A DNA stretch of 64,000 bases from Cryptomeria japonica (taxonomy: Eukaryota > Streptophyta > Pinopsida > Cupressales > Cupressaceae). Within the stretch, counting starts at the first letter, position 1; the number at the start of each line of letters is the position of its first letter. The DNA is taken from positions 520,988,185 to 521,052,184 of the forward strand of contig NC_081414.1 of the NCBI RefSeq assembly GCF_030272615.1, written 5' to 3'. Made by a program: the position numbers and the translations under genes. The notes under the pieces were generated by a model. The model saw only the letters and a list, made by a program, of their open reading frames with translations. It did not search any database and had not been told where the DNA came from. Positions 1-11,478 of the stretch are shown here, piece after piece.

Positions 1-2329
1 GGGGGAGATTCCTTCCCAAGAATAAAAGCCAAATGATTAATTGATTTAAGATGAGGTCTAAATAAAACTTCACAAGGTATAAACCTTGCGGTGAGGTTGA
101 TTTGATTTGGATGACTGATTAAAGCTTGGATGTTTGATTAAAAATTGATTCAATTAAGGTTTGATTGCTGGATTAATTGATATGCTAAGTCCTTAGAAAA
201 GTTGGATGATGAAAGATCAAAGAGGGATGATAGTGATGACTAGAAGAAAGTGGTGACTAGGTTATCCTTGACAAGAAAAGATTCAATAAGTGATAGGTTC
301 ATATGACAAATTGTATGAAGGGATGCGACCACCCTGATTTTGACAATAGTTGGTATTGAAAGTTAAGCCTAATCCTTGGTGAAGGGCACAGACTCTTAGT
401 TTATCACTAGCATCAAACTCATTTCTATGACCATGGGTATAATCATGATAATGGTGTAAAAAGGTCTTATGTTTGAGCAAGAGTTTGCGTTTGGTATACC
501 AAAACTTTCGATGTCTAATGAGTTGTGCTTGGGTGAGCTTCTTCTTCTTGATTGGATGGTGGATAGACTTCTTGGGTTGCTTGTACAACCTAGGTTTATG
601 GAACATGAGTTGGAAAATGAGATGGAATTGGTTTGGACTATGTTTTATGTAAGTGTGAAAATTTGGATTTGGAATGTTTGTCAAGTTTGAAAAATAAAGG
701 GGGGTTTTGTCAATCTACTCTTGGCAAGAAAACATTATGGATAGAAAACACATTGGCCAAGTGTACCACTCAATAATGAGTGTGCAAGTGATGGGGGGGC
801 CTAGATTATCCCTAATTGATTTTACGGGTCTAACACAAATGTAAGAACTTGAAGACAACATAACTTAGGCTGGAAGTGGAAACCACTCGATATGGCCCCT
901 CAGGTAAGCAATACCTCACTCAGGCTAACAAATAGAGATTTTGGTAGCACTACCTCCACTCCACAACACTCACTTCTTGAGCATACCATGTTCTCTTACC
1001 CCAAAGATCCAATGATCTTTTACATGAGAAATTTATGTCTCATCCTGAGCGAGTACAGGAGGAGTAACTTCGGGGTAAGATCCGCATCCCCTGCACTATC
1101 AAATATAGAATTTTGGCTACTAAAATTGGTATCTAGTGTAATGTTTGAAGGATCATCAATCCAACAATGGATTCTAAAATCAATCCACTTAAGGCTCTAA
1201 CTGAGCTAATCGGTGTAGGGAAGACCGCCACATACATTGAATTCACTCAGCACTCTAGCCGCCTGACCATCTTATTTATATAGCGACTCGAAAAACCCGC
1301 TCAAGATCGCACTGGGAGAGTCGATATCCCTGATGTGTCCCAATTCAAGATACTCTTGTGGGGTGATGAAATCCCCAATCAAGAAATACCTGTCAACTAC
1401 TAAAATGAAAAAGAGAGTGTTGTTAATCACTCATTCTCTTACACCCAAGATCCTCGAAGGTGAGGGGAGAGGATAGTAGAGTGCAATGGTGAGTCCACTC
1501 AACATTAAACGTGCAAGCGCACCATGAACAAAAAACACTTGTTCATTTGAGTCCCACATGAATAAAGTTATCTATCTAGAAAAAGAACACACAAATCTAA
1601 GCTAGTGGAAAAAAAATGAGTCTTTGACAAGCGTGCTCCAAGAAAACATATTAGTAGTCTTAAGATAATACCTTGGACAAATGAAATAAGCCTGCAAAAA
1701 CTCAAAATTTTGATTAGTAACCCAAAATCCCTAAGCATACAGCACAAGCGCTGATCCACAGGTGGACGCGCTAAAGCGCATGTATATGCGTTAAAGAAGG
1801 CCAAAACAAAAAGCGGGAAATTTTGAATTTTAGAAATTGTAGAATTTAAATTCAAAATTCTACCTAACTCGCACGCGCTGAACTATATCACAGAGACCTC
1901 AATGGAGGCGTTGAACTAGATTGAAAATGTTGATTCGCATGTAAACCCCAAAATATAATGAATGCCCTAAAAATAATGAAAAAACAGACTAAAAAGAAAT
2001 CCTAGAATTATTTTTAGATTCCTTTTAGGTCCTTTTTACTATTTTTGTGATTTTTTTATTAGTAAAAAACAAAAAGAAATGAAATCTAAGCTCTAAATAC
2101 AAGTGGCAAGAGACATTGTGGTGGACACGCTGAAGCAGGACGAACGTGCTGATAGGAAAAACCTGCAAAATGGTGGTCATAAAAATTTGAATTTCAAATC
2201 GCTCGCGTTGTTTTAGGGTGGACACGCTGAACCAGTTAAGCTGACGCAATGATCTGTAGTCTGACGCACTGAAGCGAAAAACTACGAGCTAAAAACACTA
2301 AAAACTCACACAAATGTTAGAAATCGAGA
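1..2329. other. AT-rich repeat-like DNA, no supported gene
   Basis: I see no recognisable protein domain, RNA gene or intact element here. The open frames present are short and lack family motifs. Between about 1760 and 2280 a short GC-rich word of the form GACRCGCTGAA recurs with variation (1763, 1873, 1905, 2123, 2219, 2262). Such words resemble those found inside LTR relics elsewhere in the window. The stretch is probably the downstream part of the minus-strand LTR-like relic that follows it, but I could not fix an end. Confidence 0.4.
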
Positions 2330-3675
2330 TGTAGGTCCCATCGAGCATGCCAAAATGAACCAAGGGAAAAAGAAAGCAAGGTTAAATGGTTAGCTTAAAT
2401 CCTAATAGTACAAGAAACCAAATAAAAAGCATAAATCAACAAATTATACCTTGCAAGAGAGGGTTCTCTCTTGTTCCTTTGATTTGGACTCTTGTTGAAG
2501 TCAAGAAATATGCCCCTCCTTGACTTGTTAGGATTCATCCAATTTTGGGATGTGGGTTGCTCTCCAATATTGCACAACAAATGGCTAAGTGTTGGATTGA
2601 TGGATGTAAGATGGATGAATGAAGGTGATTTCTATGGATGCTAAGTGATGCTAGATTCTTAATTGACTATAGTATGGGTGCACAAATGAGGATTCTAGAG
2701 TTATTAGGTTAGCATAAGATTACTTGAATTGGAGATGAAAAATGAAGGGGAGGAGACCCCAATTTATAGATTTGAGAGAGGATGAATAGAAGGTCAAGAT
2801 TGAAGATGAATCAACTGTGGAGATTGAAGGAGAGGGAGCACATGGATTGAGAGGACATGAGGTGACAAGTGTGGAGACCAAGAGATTTTCCATAAAGGCA
2901 TTTCTTGTCTCAACACTCCATAATGTATATGGGGAAGAGATCCTTAAGTACATTGGGAAGATCAAAAGGAATTAAAACTTCCTTGGGGATGAAGAGGGAA
3001 TTAAAAATTCCCAAAATATTGGATGCATGGGGGAATGAAATAAGAAAAGGAATTTAAAATTCCTTGGGAAGGTGAGAGGCATAGGAGAATAAGAGATTTT
3101 AAAAATCCTTGAAATGACCCAATTGGGTGCATTTAAGGTGGAAGGTGAGGAGGGGACAAGTGGATTTAGCTATAAATGGTCATGAATTGACTTTGTGACT
3201 AATCATGGGGATTAGCCACTAACAAAATATTAAAAGAGATGATTAGGTGGGTTAATGGGAGATTAGGAGACAAGTGGGATTTGTAGGAGGATTTGACAAG
3301 AGGAGAGAGAATGAGTGGGATAATTTAAAATTGAAGAATAATGTTAAGCATGATTATGAGGGATTCTAGAAGAATTAATTAACGTAATGGAGGATTAGAA
3401 AAGTGATTTGTAGGAATCACTTGATTTAGCTAATTAATTGTTATTAATTAACTAAGAGGGTATTTTGGGAGAATTAATTATTTTTGATGACTTTAGAAGA
3501 ATAGGGAATAATTCATTTATTAAATAAATTAATTACCAGGACTACAGTGATAGGATTAATTAAATTAAATTAAATTAGTAGTGAGAAGAACAAGAAGGGA
3601 ACATAATTAAATCAATTAATTACATAGAAAGGATAAAATTAATTAAATATTTAATTTAATTTATTTTGGACATCT
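2330..3675 (-). mobile_element. LTR-like relic (minus strand)
   Basis: Read on the minus strand, this stretch has a TATA box (2761-2769) and a leader with the words TCTATAAATTGG and GTCTCCTCCC. A similar TATA and leader occur on the plus strand at 55783-55800. Both are followed by a region with TCATCAATCCA and ATTGGAGAG, then a donor-like AAG/GTA step (near 2450 here). A plausible LTR start is TGTAGATGTCC at 3675, preceded on that strand by the purine-rich AAAAGAGGGATAAAA. No primer-binding site or second LTR was found, so it is a relic, and its lower boundary is uncertain. Confidence 0.4.
2759..2770 (-). promoter_or_regulatory. TATA box of the LTR-like relic
   Basis: CTATAAATT on the minus strand is followed by a pyrimidine-rich GGGGTCTCCTCCCC leader. 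The same box and leader occur at 55783-55800, which suggests a conserved LTR core promoter. Confidence 0.4.
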
Positions 3676-4559
3676 ACATTTTATCCCTCTTTTATGCAAC
3701 GACAAAATTGGCGATGGGTAAAAGACAGAAGAAGAGGATGCCCCAACGTGAAAATGCAAGTGGTACATGCCCCCTCAAGAAAAATGAGAGGAAAAGGAAG
3801 AAAAATGAGATGAAAGAAAAGGAAATAGTGAAGGAAGAAGAAAAATCAATGAATGGGGGGAAGGACAAGGAAACAGGCCCATGGGGGACCCTATATAAGC
3901 CACACAAGGCCCAAGGAGGGGTCATTGTCACATACACCTATTGGAGAATAAAGAGCGCAAAGCACTTGGACATAGAGATGGCACACATTCCCATTCACAA
4001 GCACCATTTAGAGAGGTTATGATGACATGAGAGACCAATGCACTATGGCCCACCAGTATGTACCCTGGACCCACTTAGTGATTTGGTAGATTAGGGTGAA
4101 TTTTAGGGCTAAAAATAGGGTTTAATAGGGTAGTGCATTGGAGGCACTAATCATCATTTCAGTGCCACCACCCAAGGGTTAGTGCATGAACCTTGCGTAG
4201 TGTGAGTGTGCTTGATGCTAGGGGATCAGGTCAAGCGTACAGGCCTAGTGCGTGCACTTGCACTGGTTGGAGCGACTAGGGGGTCAACAAAATCAAAGGG
4301 CGGAGGTCCAAAAATTAGCACCTGCAACTATGGCACAATGCATGTGCCATAGTTTTAGCACATGTGCCTAAATGAATCAATGCACGTGCTTGGTGAGTAG
4401 AGGGGGGGGAATGATAGGGGGAATGGGGATTGAGAGGGTTTACAAGGCACATAGATGCCCTAGGAGTATGTTATAGGCTAGAATTGGATAGAATTAGAGA
4501 AGACTAGGATAGAATATGAGGGCTAATGAAGTGGATTAACTAATTATAGGAGGATCTAG
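3676..4559. other. Upstream region of the PMD gene relic, no coding support
   Basis: The sequence goes from purine-rich (3720-3880) to mixed composition and carries a TATATAA box at 3892. No protein motif is visible in any frame. It may be the promoter and decayed 5' part of the PMD gene whose recognisable coding starts near 4560, or part of the LTR relic's internal region. Confidence 0.3.
3891..3900 (+). promoter_or_regulatory. Candidate TATA box upstream of the PMD gene
   Basis: CTATATAAGC on the plus strand is followed about 30 bases later by a purine/pyrimidine step where a transcription start could lie. It is in the same orientation as the PMD coding relic that begins about 660 bases downstream. 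Position and sequence are the only support. Confidence 0.3.
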
Positions 4560-4763
4560 GACCACTCCCATCACATGAGCATTGGTCAACTACCATGAGG
4601 CTATACAGGCAGTTGAGAGTAGATGAGAGGGAGATATTGAGTGCAATTAGCTTGGGTTTCATTTGCAAATGGGTGAGGATTAGGGCACATACTACCATGA
4701 TGACTGCATTAGTGGAGATGGGACAATAGGACTTATGCCTTTCACCTGCCTACAAGAGAGGCC
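4560..4763 (+). pseudogene. Plant mobile domain (PMD) gene relic, N-terminal piece
   Basis: The plus-strand frame shows the beginning of a plant mobile domain (the aminotransferase-like PMD family also found in MAIN/MAIL proteins and in transposons). An early helix region is followed by TALVE and, after a small frameshift, by FHLPTREA. The last part matches the PMD hallmark FHLP-x-GE. The frame stops at the AGGCC target site (4759-4763) of gypsy-1. If gypsy-1 and one AGGCC copy are ignored, the codons continue directly at 17845 as FHLPTREASFTLLDV. That continuity is seen in the sequence. The protein's native role is not known from here. A lost pair of bases near 4722 (GAG-A-TGG) is the visible frameshift. 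Confidence 0.7.
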
Positions 4764-6370
4764 TGATGCAAAGAGTCTTGGAGCTTGGTTCAATACACCT
4801 TCTTGAGTGACTTGTCCTACTCAACCATTCAACTACTCAAGTCCATCCATTGGAACTTAGTAGGGGTTATTCTAATGTGACCTCCAAGGTTTTTACCTCT
4901 TTGGCTTGCCTCCTAGGTATAGCCAATGATTTTTGGACAATCAACTCCACCTCCCGAGGTTGCCACCTTAATCACACACACTCCACTCCAGGCTCCAACC
5001 ACTTTTGCAAGGATCTCAAAACACTACCACTTCCAATGGGATCCCAATGCTTCTACCAGGTGTCTTTAAAGAATTTTGAGGCTTTTGGGTCATCAAACCC
5101 ATCGCTAGGGGTTCCTACCCTTTCTAGGTCTCTACCGGCTCCAAAATAGGCCTAATTGCATTAGCCCTCCCTTGGCGGTTTTATGGTCTTAGTTTTTAAA
5201 ATTCCCAAAAAAGGATAGAAATAAATCATGGATTTGAGTACCCTTTTGGAAGTTATAGACAATATTGGAAAAGTGCATCTGGGTTATTTGTACAAGTGGG
5301 GTTTCCAATGTTGCACTATTTTGAAGGGTTGGCAAGATGGGTCTAAAACTCTTCACCAGTCAAGACTCCTGCTCCAAAAAATTTAGGAATATTCAAGGGA
5401 ACTCAGAGGTCTTTCCATTCATGTGTTGCTTGTTCCTGCACCAATCCCCAAGTTCTCATAAATCACATTTTTCTTGCTATCCTAACTTACCTACTCCCAA
5501 CGATGAGCCTAGGGCTTCATTGTTTCTCCTCCTCAAGGACCTGCAAAACCACAAATCCTATCCTAAAGCTATGTGAAGACCCTAACCTATAATTCTTAAT
5601 TATTTCAATAGGTGCCATCAAATAATGCCTAGGTTAGAGCCATTTTCTTGCTCTTAAACCCTACTTGCAAGGGTTTTGCACCTAGTTGCAAAGAATGGAA
5701 GAAATCTCTGCAACCTAGGAAAATCAAACCTGCAAATAAAACTCAATGAAGACAAATACAATGAAAACTCATGAAATACAATGAGTTTACACCATCTAGT
5801 CTATACTGGACCGTACAAGCAATGAAAACAAGTGGAAAACTATCAAAACCCGTTGAAAACAAGTTTGCTTCACAATCCAAAAACTTTCTCTTGCATTTCC
5901 AATCCTCCAACCTGTACAATGAAGTGAATTTTGTATTTTGTGCTCTAGTTTCAGCTGGTTCAACCAAATTTTAACTCCTTCAACTAGAAATGCAACTTTT
6001 GCAAGAAATTGCAAAATGTTGCTCAACAACATTTTACATCTTTTTGGCTCCAAAATGCAACTTTGCATTCTAATGCATTTTAAGACTCTTGAAGGACCTC
6101 AAACACCCTAAAAAACCTAAACACAACATAATTTACCCCTAATATAGGAATACATTCATCTGGAGTACTTCACCTCTAAACTACCTAAACATCTCACTTC
6201 TCAGGCTGTCAACATCCTGAACACAATTGACTCAAACCCAAACTTTGGACAGCTCAACCATGGCTCTACTGAGTCCTAAATGGTTGTTCCATTATTACAT
6301 CACAAAGATAACTCACAAACTTGAAAGAAAACAAAAATTTCATACTTTGAGTGTTAGGTGCCCTGCACCA
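4764..6370 (-). repeat. Gypsy-1 3' LTR
   Basis: This 1607-bp LTR aligns along its length with 16216-17839. On the plus strand it begins TGATGCAAAG and ends CCTGCACCA. The 5 bases before it are the target duplication AGGCC. Open frames inside it carry no protein motif. Confidence 0.92.
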
Positions 6371-6382
6371 TACTCCCCTGGG
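6371..6382 (-). promoter_or_regulatory. Gypsy-1 polypurine tract
   Basis: On the minus strand CCAGGGGAGTA sits directly before the LTR start TGGTGCAGGG. This is the usual place of the plus-strand primer in LTR elements. Confidence 0.65.
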
Positions 6383-6419
6383 ACAAAGAACTCAAGTCTC
6401 TTGAGTTAAAAGGTCTGCA

Positions 6420-7300
6420 ATCTCCACTCCATGCTGATGTATATCTACCTTTAACATCCACATGTCATCTTAATCAAGTAGCCCTTCCCACTTGATAAGA
6501 TAGTTCTTATAGACTCATTTCCTTGTTTTCTTTACTATCTTGGTATCCAAGATACTTTCCAACTTAAGCGATTGACTAGGTGGTAAATCCTTTATCCAAT
6601 CTTCGTGAACCGGTGATGGCATGTCCATCTGATTTGTTGGTGACTCTCCCTTGTATGGATAGAGATCACATAAATTAAAAATATGAGATATCCCCAAGGT
6701 AGGAGGAAGTTCAACCTTATATGCATTATGCCCATACTTGTGCACCACCTTGAGAGGCCCAATTTTCTTCATCAGGAGCTTGATAGGCTACCCTTTTGGA
6801 AGTCTCTCCTTCCTAAGGTATGCTAATGCTAAGTCTCCCACTTTAAATTGTACTTTCCTCCTTGTTTTATCATCTTGAATCTTATACTGCTCGGATTTTT
6901 GTTGTAAGGACTGCCTTACCTTATCATGCACTTATTTAATACCTTCTGCAAAGTTCTCCCCTTGTGCACTCTTAGGTGCCATTTAATTGAGATCTTTGAG
7001 CTCTAATATTCCCTAGGATGGAATCCATACACTATCTCAAAAGGACTTTTACCTATGCTATGATTTACTGATTCATTATATGCATATTCTACCTATCCAA
7101 GTACTAGATCCCAAGTCTGCCCATGTTGTTTTGTAAGACATCTTAGCACGTTACCCAATGACCGGTTGACTACCTCTGTCTGACCATCTGATTGAGGATG
7201 ATAGGAAGATGAAAAAGATAAATTGGTGCCCAACTTCCCCCAAAGTGTCATCCAAAAGTGGCTCAAAAACTTCACATATCTATCACTAACAAGGTTGATT
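6420..7300 (-). pseudogene. Gypsy-1 integrase C-terminal half and chromodomain (relic)
   Basis: Reading on the minus strand, the part up to 7300 begins just after the integrase insertion point. It shows LVSDRYVKFLSHFW, then SSYHPQSDGQTEVVNR, the region carrying the second Asp and the Glu of the DDE integrase core. Further down, 6515-6772 holds the post-integrase segment (KVVHKYGHNAYKVELP, then SHIFNLCDLYPY). A chromodomain follows: ESILDTKIVKKTR, and after a frameshift YLIKWEG. The chromodomain targets integration to chromatin in chromoviruses. Several stops and frameshifts interrupt the frame between 6772 and 7093. The other half of the integrase lies at 12486-12860. Confidence 0.85.
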
Positions 7301-7599
7301 GTGTTGAGCATTGAATTTCAATAAATAGAATTATGTTGTTTCAATTGAAGCTATAGAAGTTTTCTTAAAAAAAAAAATGAAGTCAACCATATCCTTAAGA
7401 ATTTTGATAGAACCCTTGGCATTTTCATCGACATCGAAACCCAAAAAATTATTGCTCAAACCAACGCCATCAGATATACATACTAATCCTTCAACGAAAT
7501 ATCTAGTTTGACCAAAATGGTACATCTGTTGTATCGAAGAAACCTATCGGTATTTCATCAACAAGTGACTTATTGAACAGACTTGGGCCTCAATGAGTT

Positions 7600-8103
7600 C
7601 CAAAAGTGGCTCATCAAAAACATTATTTTCATTGACGGATGGTATGTCAAGGAAACCGCAGGAAGATCTCATCGATAAGACTTTTCGAGGAAAAGAGTGT
7701 ATCGAAGAGACACAAAAGATGTTGACTGAAGATAGCTTTCTCATCAAAGAATAAGGGATCAATGAAACACAAGAGATAATTATCATCGATAAATTGCTAT
7801 CGGCCAAACATAAAGAGTTGAAGGAGAGTATTTTTCTTTTACCGAAAGGGGAGATTTCATTGACGTCAGTGAAGATGTAACACGTGAGGTAGAGCCTTTT
7901 GATGAAAGTTAAGAGGTTGATGAAGTCACATAGCTCCTTAAAGATGATGGTAGTTTTATTGAAACTAAGGAGACATCGATGAAACATGAAATTTCGAGGG
8001 AAGATAAAGTTAAGCCACCGAAGTACATGAATCCATCGAAAAAGGGTGCAGCCATAAAACTGATTAGCATCGATGGCCAATATGAAGTGTTGCTAGATGA
8101 ATG
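7600..8103 (+). pseudogene. Decayed coding-like stretch upstream of the unknown large frame
   Basis: On the plus strand two overlapping frames give acidic, lysine-rich protein-like text. One runs through EDLIDKTFRGKECIEETQKM. After a one-base shift near 7850 another runs through FIDVSEDVTREVEPFDES and ends in GAAIKLISIDGQYEVLLDE followed by TGA at 8101-8103. Stops within are TAA and TAG. ATCGA/TCATC words recur many times here. I do not recognise the family. It may be the 3' part of one protein of the inserted element, or simple sequence that happens to read open. Confidence 0.3.
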
Positions 8104-8377
8104 ATTACTTTTTGCCACAAGGATCAATATGAATCTTAATAAATTAACTTCATCATAAATTCAAATAAATGCCTCTGTGACCGTTGTGCAATTGGTAATG
8201 GTAATTGATAAAATCGCCATAAATGCTCGATAAATTGGCAAAAGAGGAAACACTTCTGAGCAACACTTGAAGAATTCATAGCGAGCCTCAGAGAGATGAA
8301 ATGATTTGAGATCAAATTCACAAGTGGTATACCCCGAATTCATGTAAGTTTTTCACTCTCAGAGCTCTATAGTGATA

Positions 8378-11300
8378 ATGGAGGGGTCATCTTCTAAAAA
8401 AAATAGGGCTAGGAAAGTTAAAGAGACCCAGCCCCCAAAAGACAAACCTAAGAGGCAGAAAAAGGAAGGGCACTCTTTGGCCCAGGACCTAATTGACCAA
8501 TGTCCTACGTCAAGCCTTAGGTCTAAGAAAATTAAAACAGATGAGGAAGGTTTAGAGGATAGATTTGAAGGCCTAGGAGATACATGGATAGAGATAAGGG
8601 GTCATGAATTGTTTATTTTTGGGTATATACGAAGGAGTGCACCTGAGCCTATGAATAACTTGTGGAGGTTGAATTTGGGGAAATTGGCAATGGCTAATGT
8701 CTTTGTGAATGTTGAATTCATGAAATCCCTAGCCAACAACTATGAACCCAAGACCAGGACCATATATGATTATATGGGGAGACCAGTACTGTCAATTACC
8801 AAGGAAATCATTGACACTGTGTTTGATTTAGATTGGGGATTCGAAGAGAAAATTGATGCTAAGAAATGACACAAGAGTAATTCAACCTAGAGGAAGTCTA
8901 TAAGAGGTGGAGACTCCCTATCCATAGACCCAAGGTTGCAGGATCAATAGTGTCATTTGATAAAGATAACAAAGATACATATGATGTCAATTTATTTCAT
9001 CCCTACTTCAAGTATACGTACTATTGCGTTGCTCAAGTTCTGGGAAGAGAGGCTCATCCCTTAATGGATATAGCAGCCATGGTCATCTGTGCAGATTTGC
9101 AATCTAAAGATCCTCAGTTATTTGATTTTTCTACCTATCTTGTTGATGCCATCAATCAAGGACTAGAGAAACTAAAAGGAGATGTGATTAATGTGCATTT
9201 GAAGTATTACTCTGTTCTTATGCATATGCTATTGTATGTTGGGCAAGACAAAGGGCTATGGCCAAATGAGTTGTGCATTAGGGCGTATGATAAAGCCGAG
9301 ATAAGGAAGCCTATGCAACTATGGATATCTTCATGGGACCAAAGATACAACAACAACTAGTACTAGCACTTTGAGGAATATTTTGTTAAGACATTACACA
9401 GATTATTGGGATACCCATGGGATCATGCTTTGTCTCCTGAAATTCAAAGATTCTTGAGGCCAAAGGATTATGGTGAAGATACTGTAATTGAGCACAACTG
9501 GGGAAATTTTTATTGCTTTTCGGATTGCACTCAGATATGAGTGTATGTATTTGAAGGAAAACCATATGTATTTCCTATCACCATGCCTAATAGAGTGGAA
9601 TGCCTAGAGATTGTCAGGTAGTTGTCAATAGAAAGTGCCCAACACTTAACTGATCATGGAAAATAATCCATCATACCTGGATTACTTATCTTTTCAGACT
9701 TTATTGTCAAAAGTTCAAAGAGTTACTATTTTCTATAGAATAAATTAGATTACTACAAGATGGTAGAAGGAGACCCTTGGCCAAACTTTGATTCAAAAGG
9801 ATACATAGGGGTAGAGAAGTAATCCCAAAAACTCAAGGCTGGAGAGTATGTGTCACTCATACCTAATGATTTCATCAAAAATATAAGAAGGGAAGAAGCT
9901 AATGAAAAAAGGGATAAGTATGAGCGAGTGTTCCAAGCCTACAAATGGAAGCTCTTCCAAGGGAGAATAAACAAGGACATGCTTCAAAACATCAAAGATC
10001 CCTTAGATCAAGAAAATAAACTTATGGAGCATGAGCTAGAGTTGCTTTAGGGAGTGCCTATTTATGTCTATGGGAAGCACATCAAAACTATCAGGGATAC
10101 AAAGCCCTTGGCCCAATTGTCTCCTCAATCTGTTTCCAATGTTTTTCCAATTGACTCCCCTAGAGAAGAGTATCCTCCTGGATTTGAGGGTGGTGTGCAG
10201 ATGGATATGATGATAGGACAATACAATGTCCAATATGTTGGAGATATAAGGATGTTTGAACATGAAGGTTTCATTGTTGATGATGATTTTATTTCCTCCA
10301 AAGATTTTGATATATTTCTATACCAGCATAAAGGAATACAAGTTAGGACTGCCATGAAAGACAAAATAGAGGAGGAACAAGCCCAAAGGTTACAAGAGGA
10401 GGTGGACCTTGCTAAGAAAGAAATGAAACCTAAGAAAGGAAGGCAACTACTCAAGGATGCTGGTGTGCTAATCTACTCAGGATGGGATATGAGGTCTGCA
10501 TTGTTATTTGACGGTTTCCTCAAGAAGCAAGACCACAACAAGAAGATCATACTAGAGGAGATAGACAAGATCTTTATGGGCTCAAGATATGATCCATATC
10601 AAAAGTCTCTCATAATATGGGCCTTTTATCATAAGGAAAAGAGACCCATACTGATTGATATGGATCAAGTTTTTGGCCACTTGATGATCCAACAGGTTGG
10701 GAAAATTGATCCCAGAATCATAGCCAAGTTGAACATGGATGTAGAAAAATTGAATCAGGAACAAACATAGTTTTTGGTCAAAGAGAACAACATTTACAAA
10801 GGCTTGTATGAGAAGTCTACTGAAGAAATCCAGAGGCTACAAGGATAGTTGTCACAAAAGACTCCTATTATGGGGGAATATGAACCAGATATGGGTTATC
10901 AACCTAACCTAAGGGTCTTAGATGCTATATCTAATGCTACCTACTAGAGGATAAAGGCTGAAAATTTATCCAAGCAGTTAACCAGTGCCCAATAGAAGAT
11001 GAACAAGCTGGCAAATGATGTCATTGAGCACAGGTTCAAAGGTATGTTGCCACATGCTAACCAATATTGGAAAGAATACATAGAGACTGTGAAATCTCTA
11101 AAAGAGCATGAGAGATTAAAGGAGAGATTGCAGGATGTATTGAAGGACAATGAGGCCATGACTACAGAAGAAAGAGCTCAAGGAGACCAATACCTAATGG
11201 AGCATGACAAATACACAGATACATTGAATAAAGATCTCCAAATATTGGACGAAGATTGTGTTGCAACGATACTGGTTATCTACAAGGATGGTGAATTGAC

Positions 11301-11478
11301 TCCATTAGAGAAATGGAAAAATTAATTTGCATAGATTAAGGAGAAAGTTGTGGCTAGATTTAACCAGAATGAAGATATAGCCCCACATGTCAACTAGGTG
11401 GTGTTTGATCTCTTTTCACTGGAAACATATATGAAAAGAAAGAGCGTGACTGTTAGATGCTATAAGAGTGATAGTTAA
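8378..11478 (+). pseudogene. Broken frame of about 1,030 codons, unknown family (putative plant transposon-type protein)
   Basis: A plus-strand reading frame starts at ATG 8378 (MEGSSSKKNRAR). One frameshift near 8870 moves it to a second frame, which continues to TAA at 11476-11478 through about fifteen in-frame stops, mostly TAG where Gln would fit. The N-terminus is a basic, nuclear-signal-like segment (KKNRARK, KPKRQKK). A globular region follows with RTIYDYMGRPVLSITKEIID (near 8760-8820), which loosely resembles the fold logic of the 'putative plant transposon protein' and PMD families. The C-terminal third (about 10360-11320) is charged and heptad-like, suggesting coiled coil. It runs opposite to gypsy-1. 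The family link is a resemblance only; I do not assign a function. Confidence 0.5.

Noticed and set aside
283-684. 133-residue minus-strand frame and a plus-strand frame opposite it
   Set aside because: No domain or family motif, His/Lys-rich composition from AT-rich DNA, and no conserved start context. Either strand could be open by chance.
3666-4022. 118-residue plus-strand frame rich in Lys and Glu
   Set aside because: It arises from a purine-rich tract and spans the candidate TATA box; no family motif is visible.
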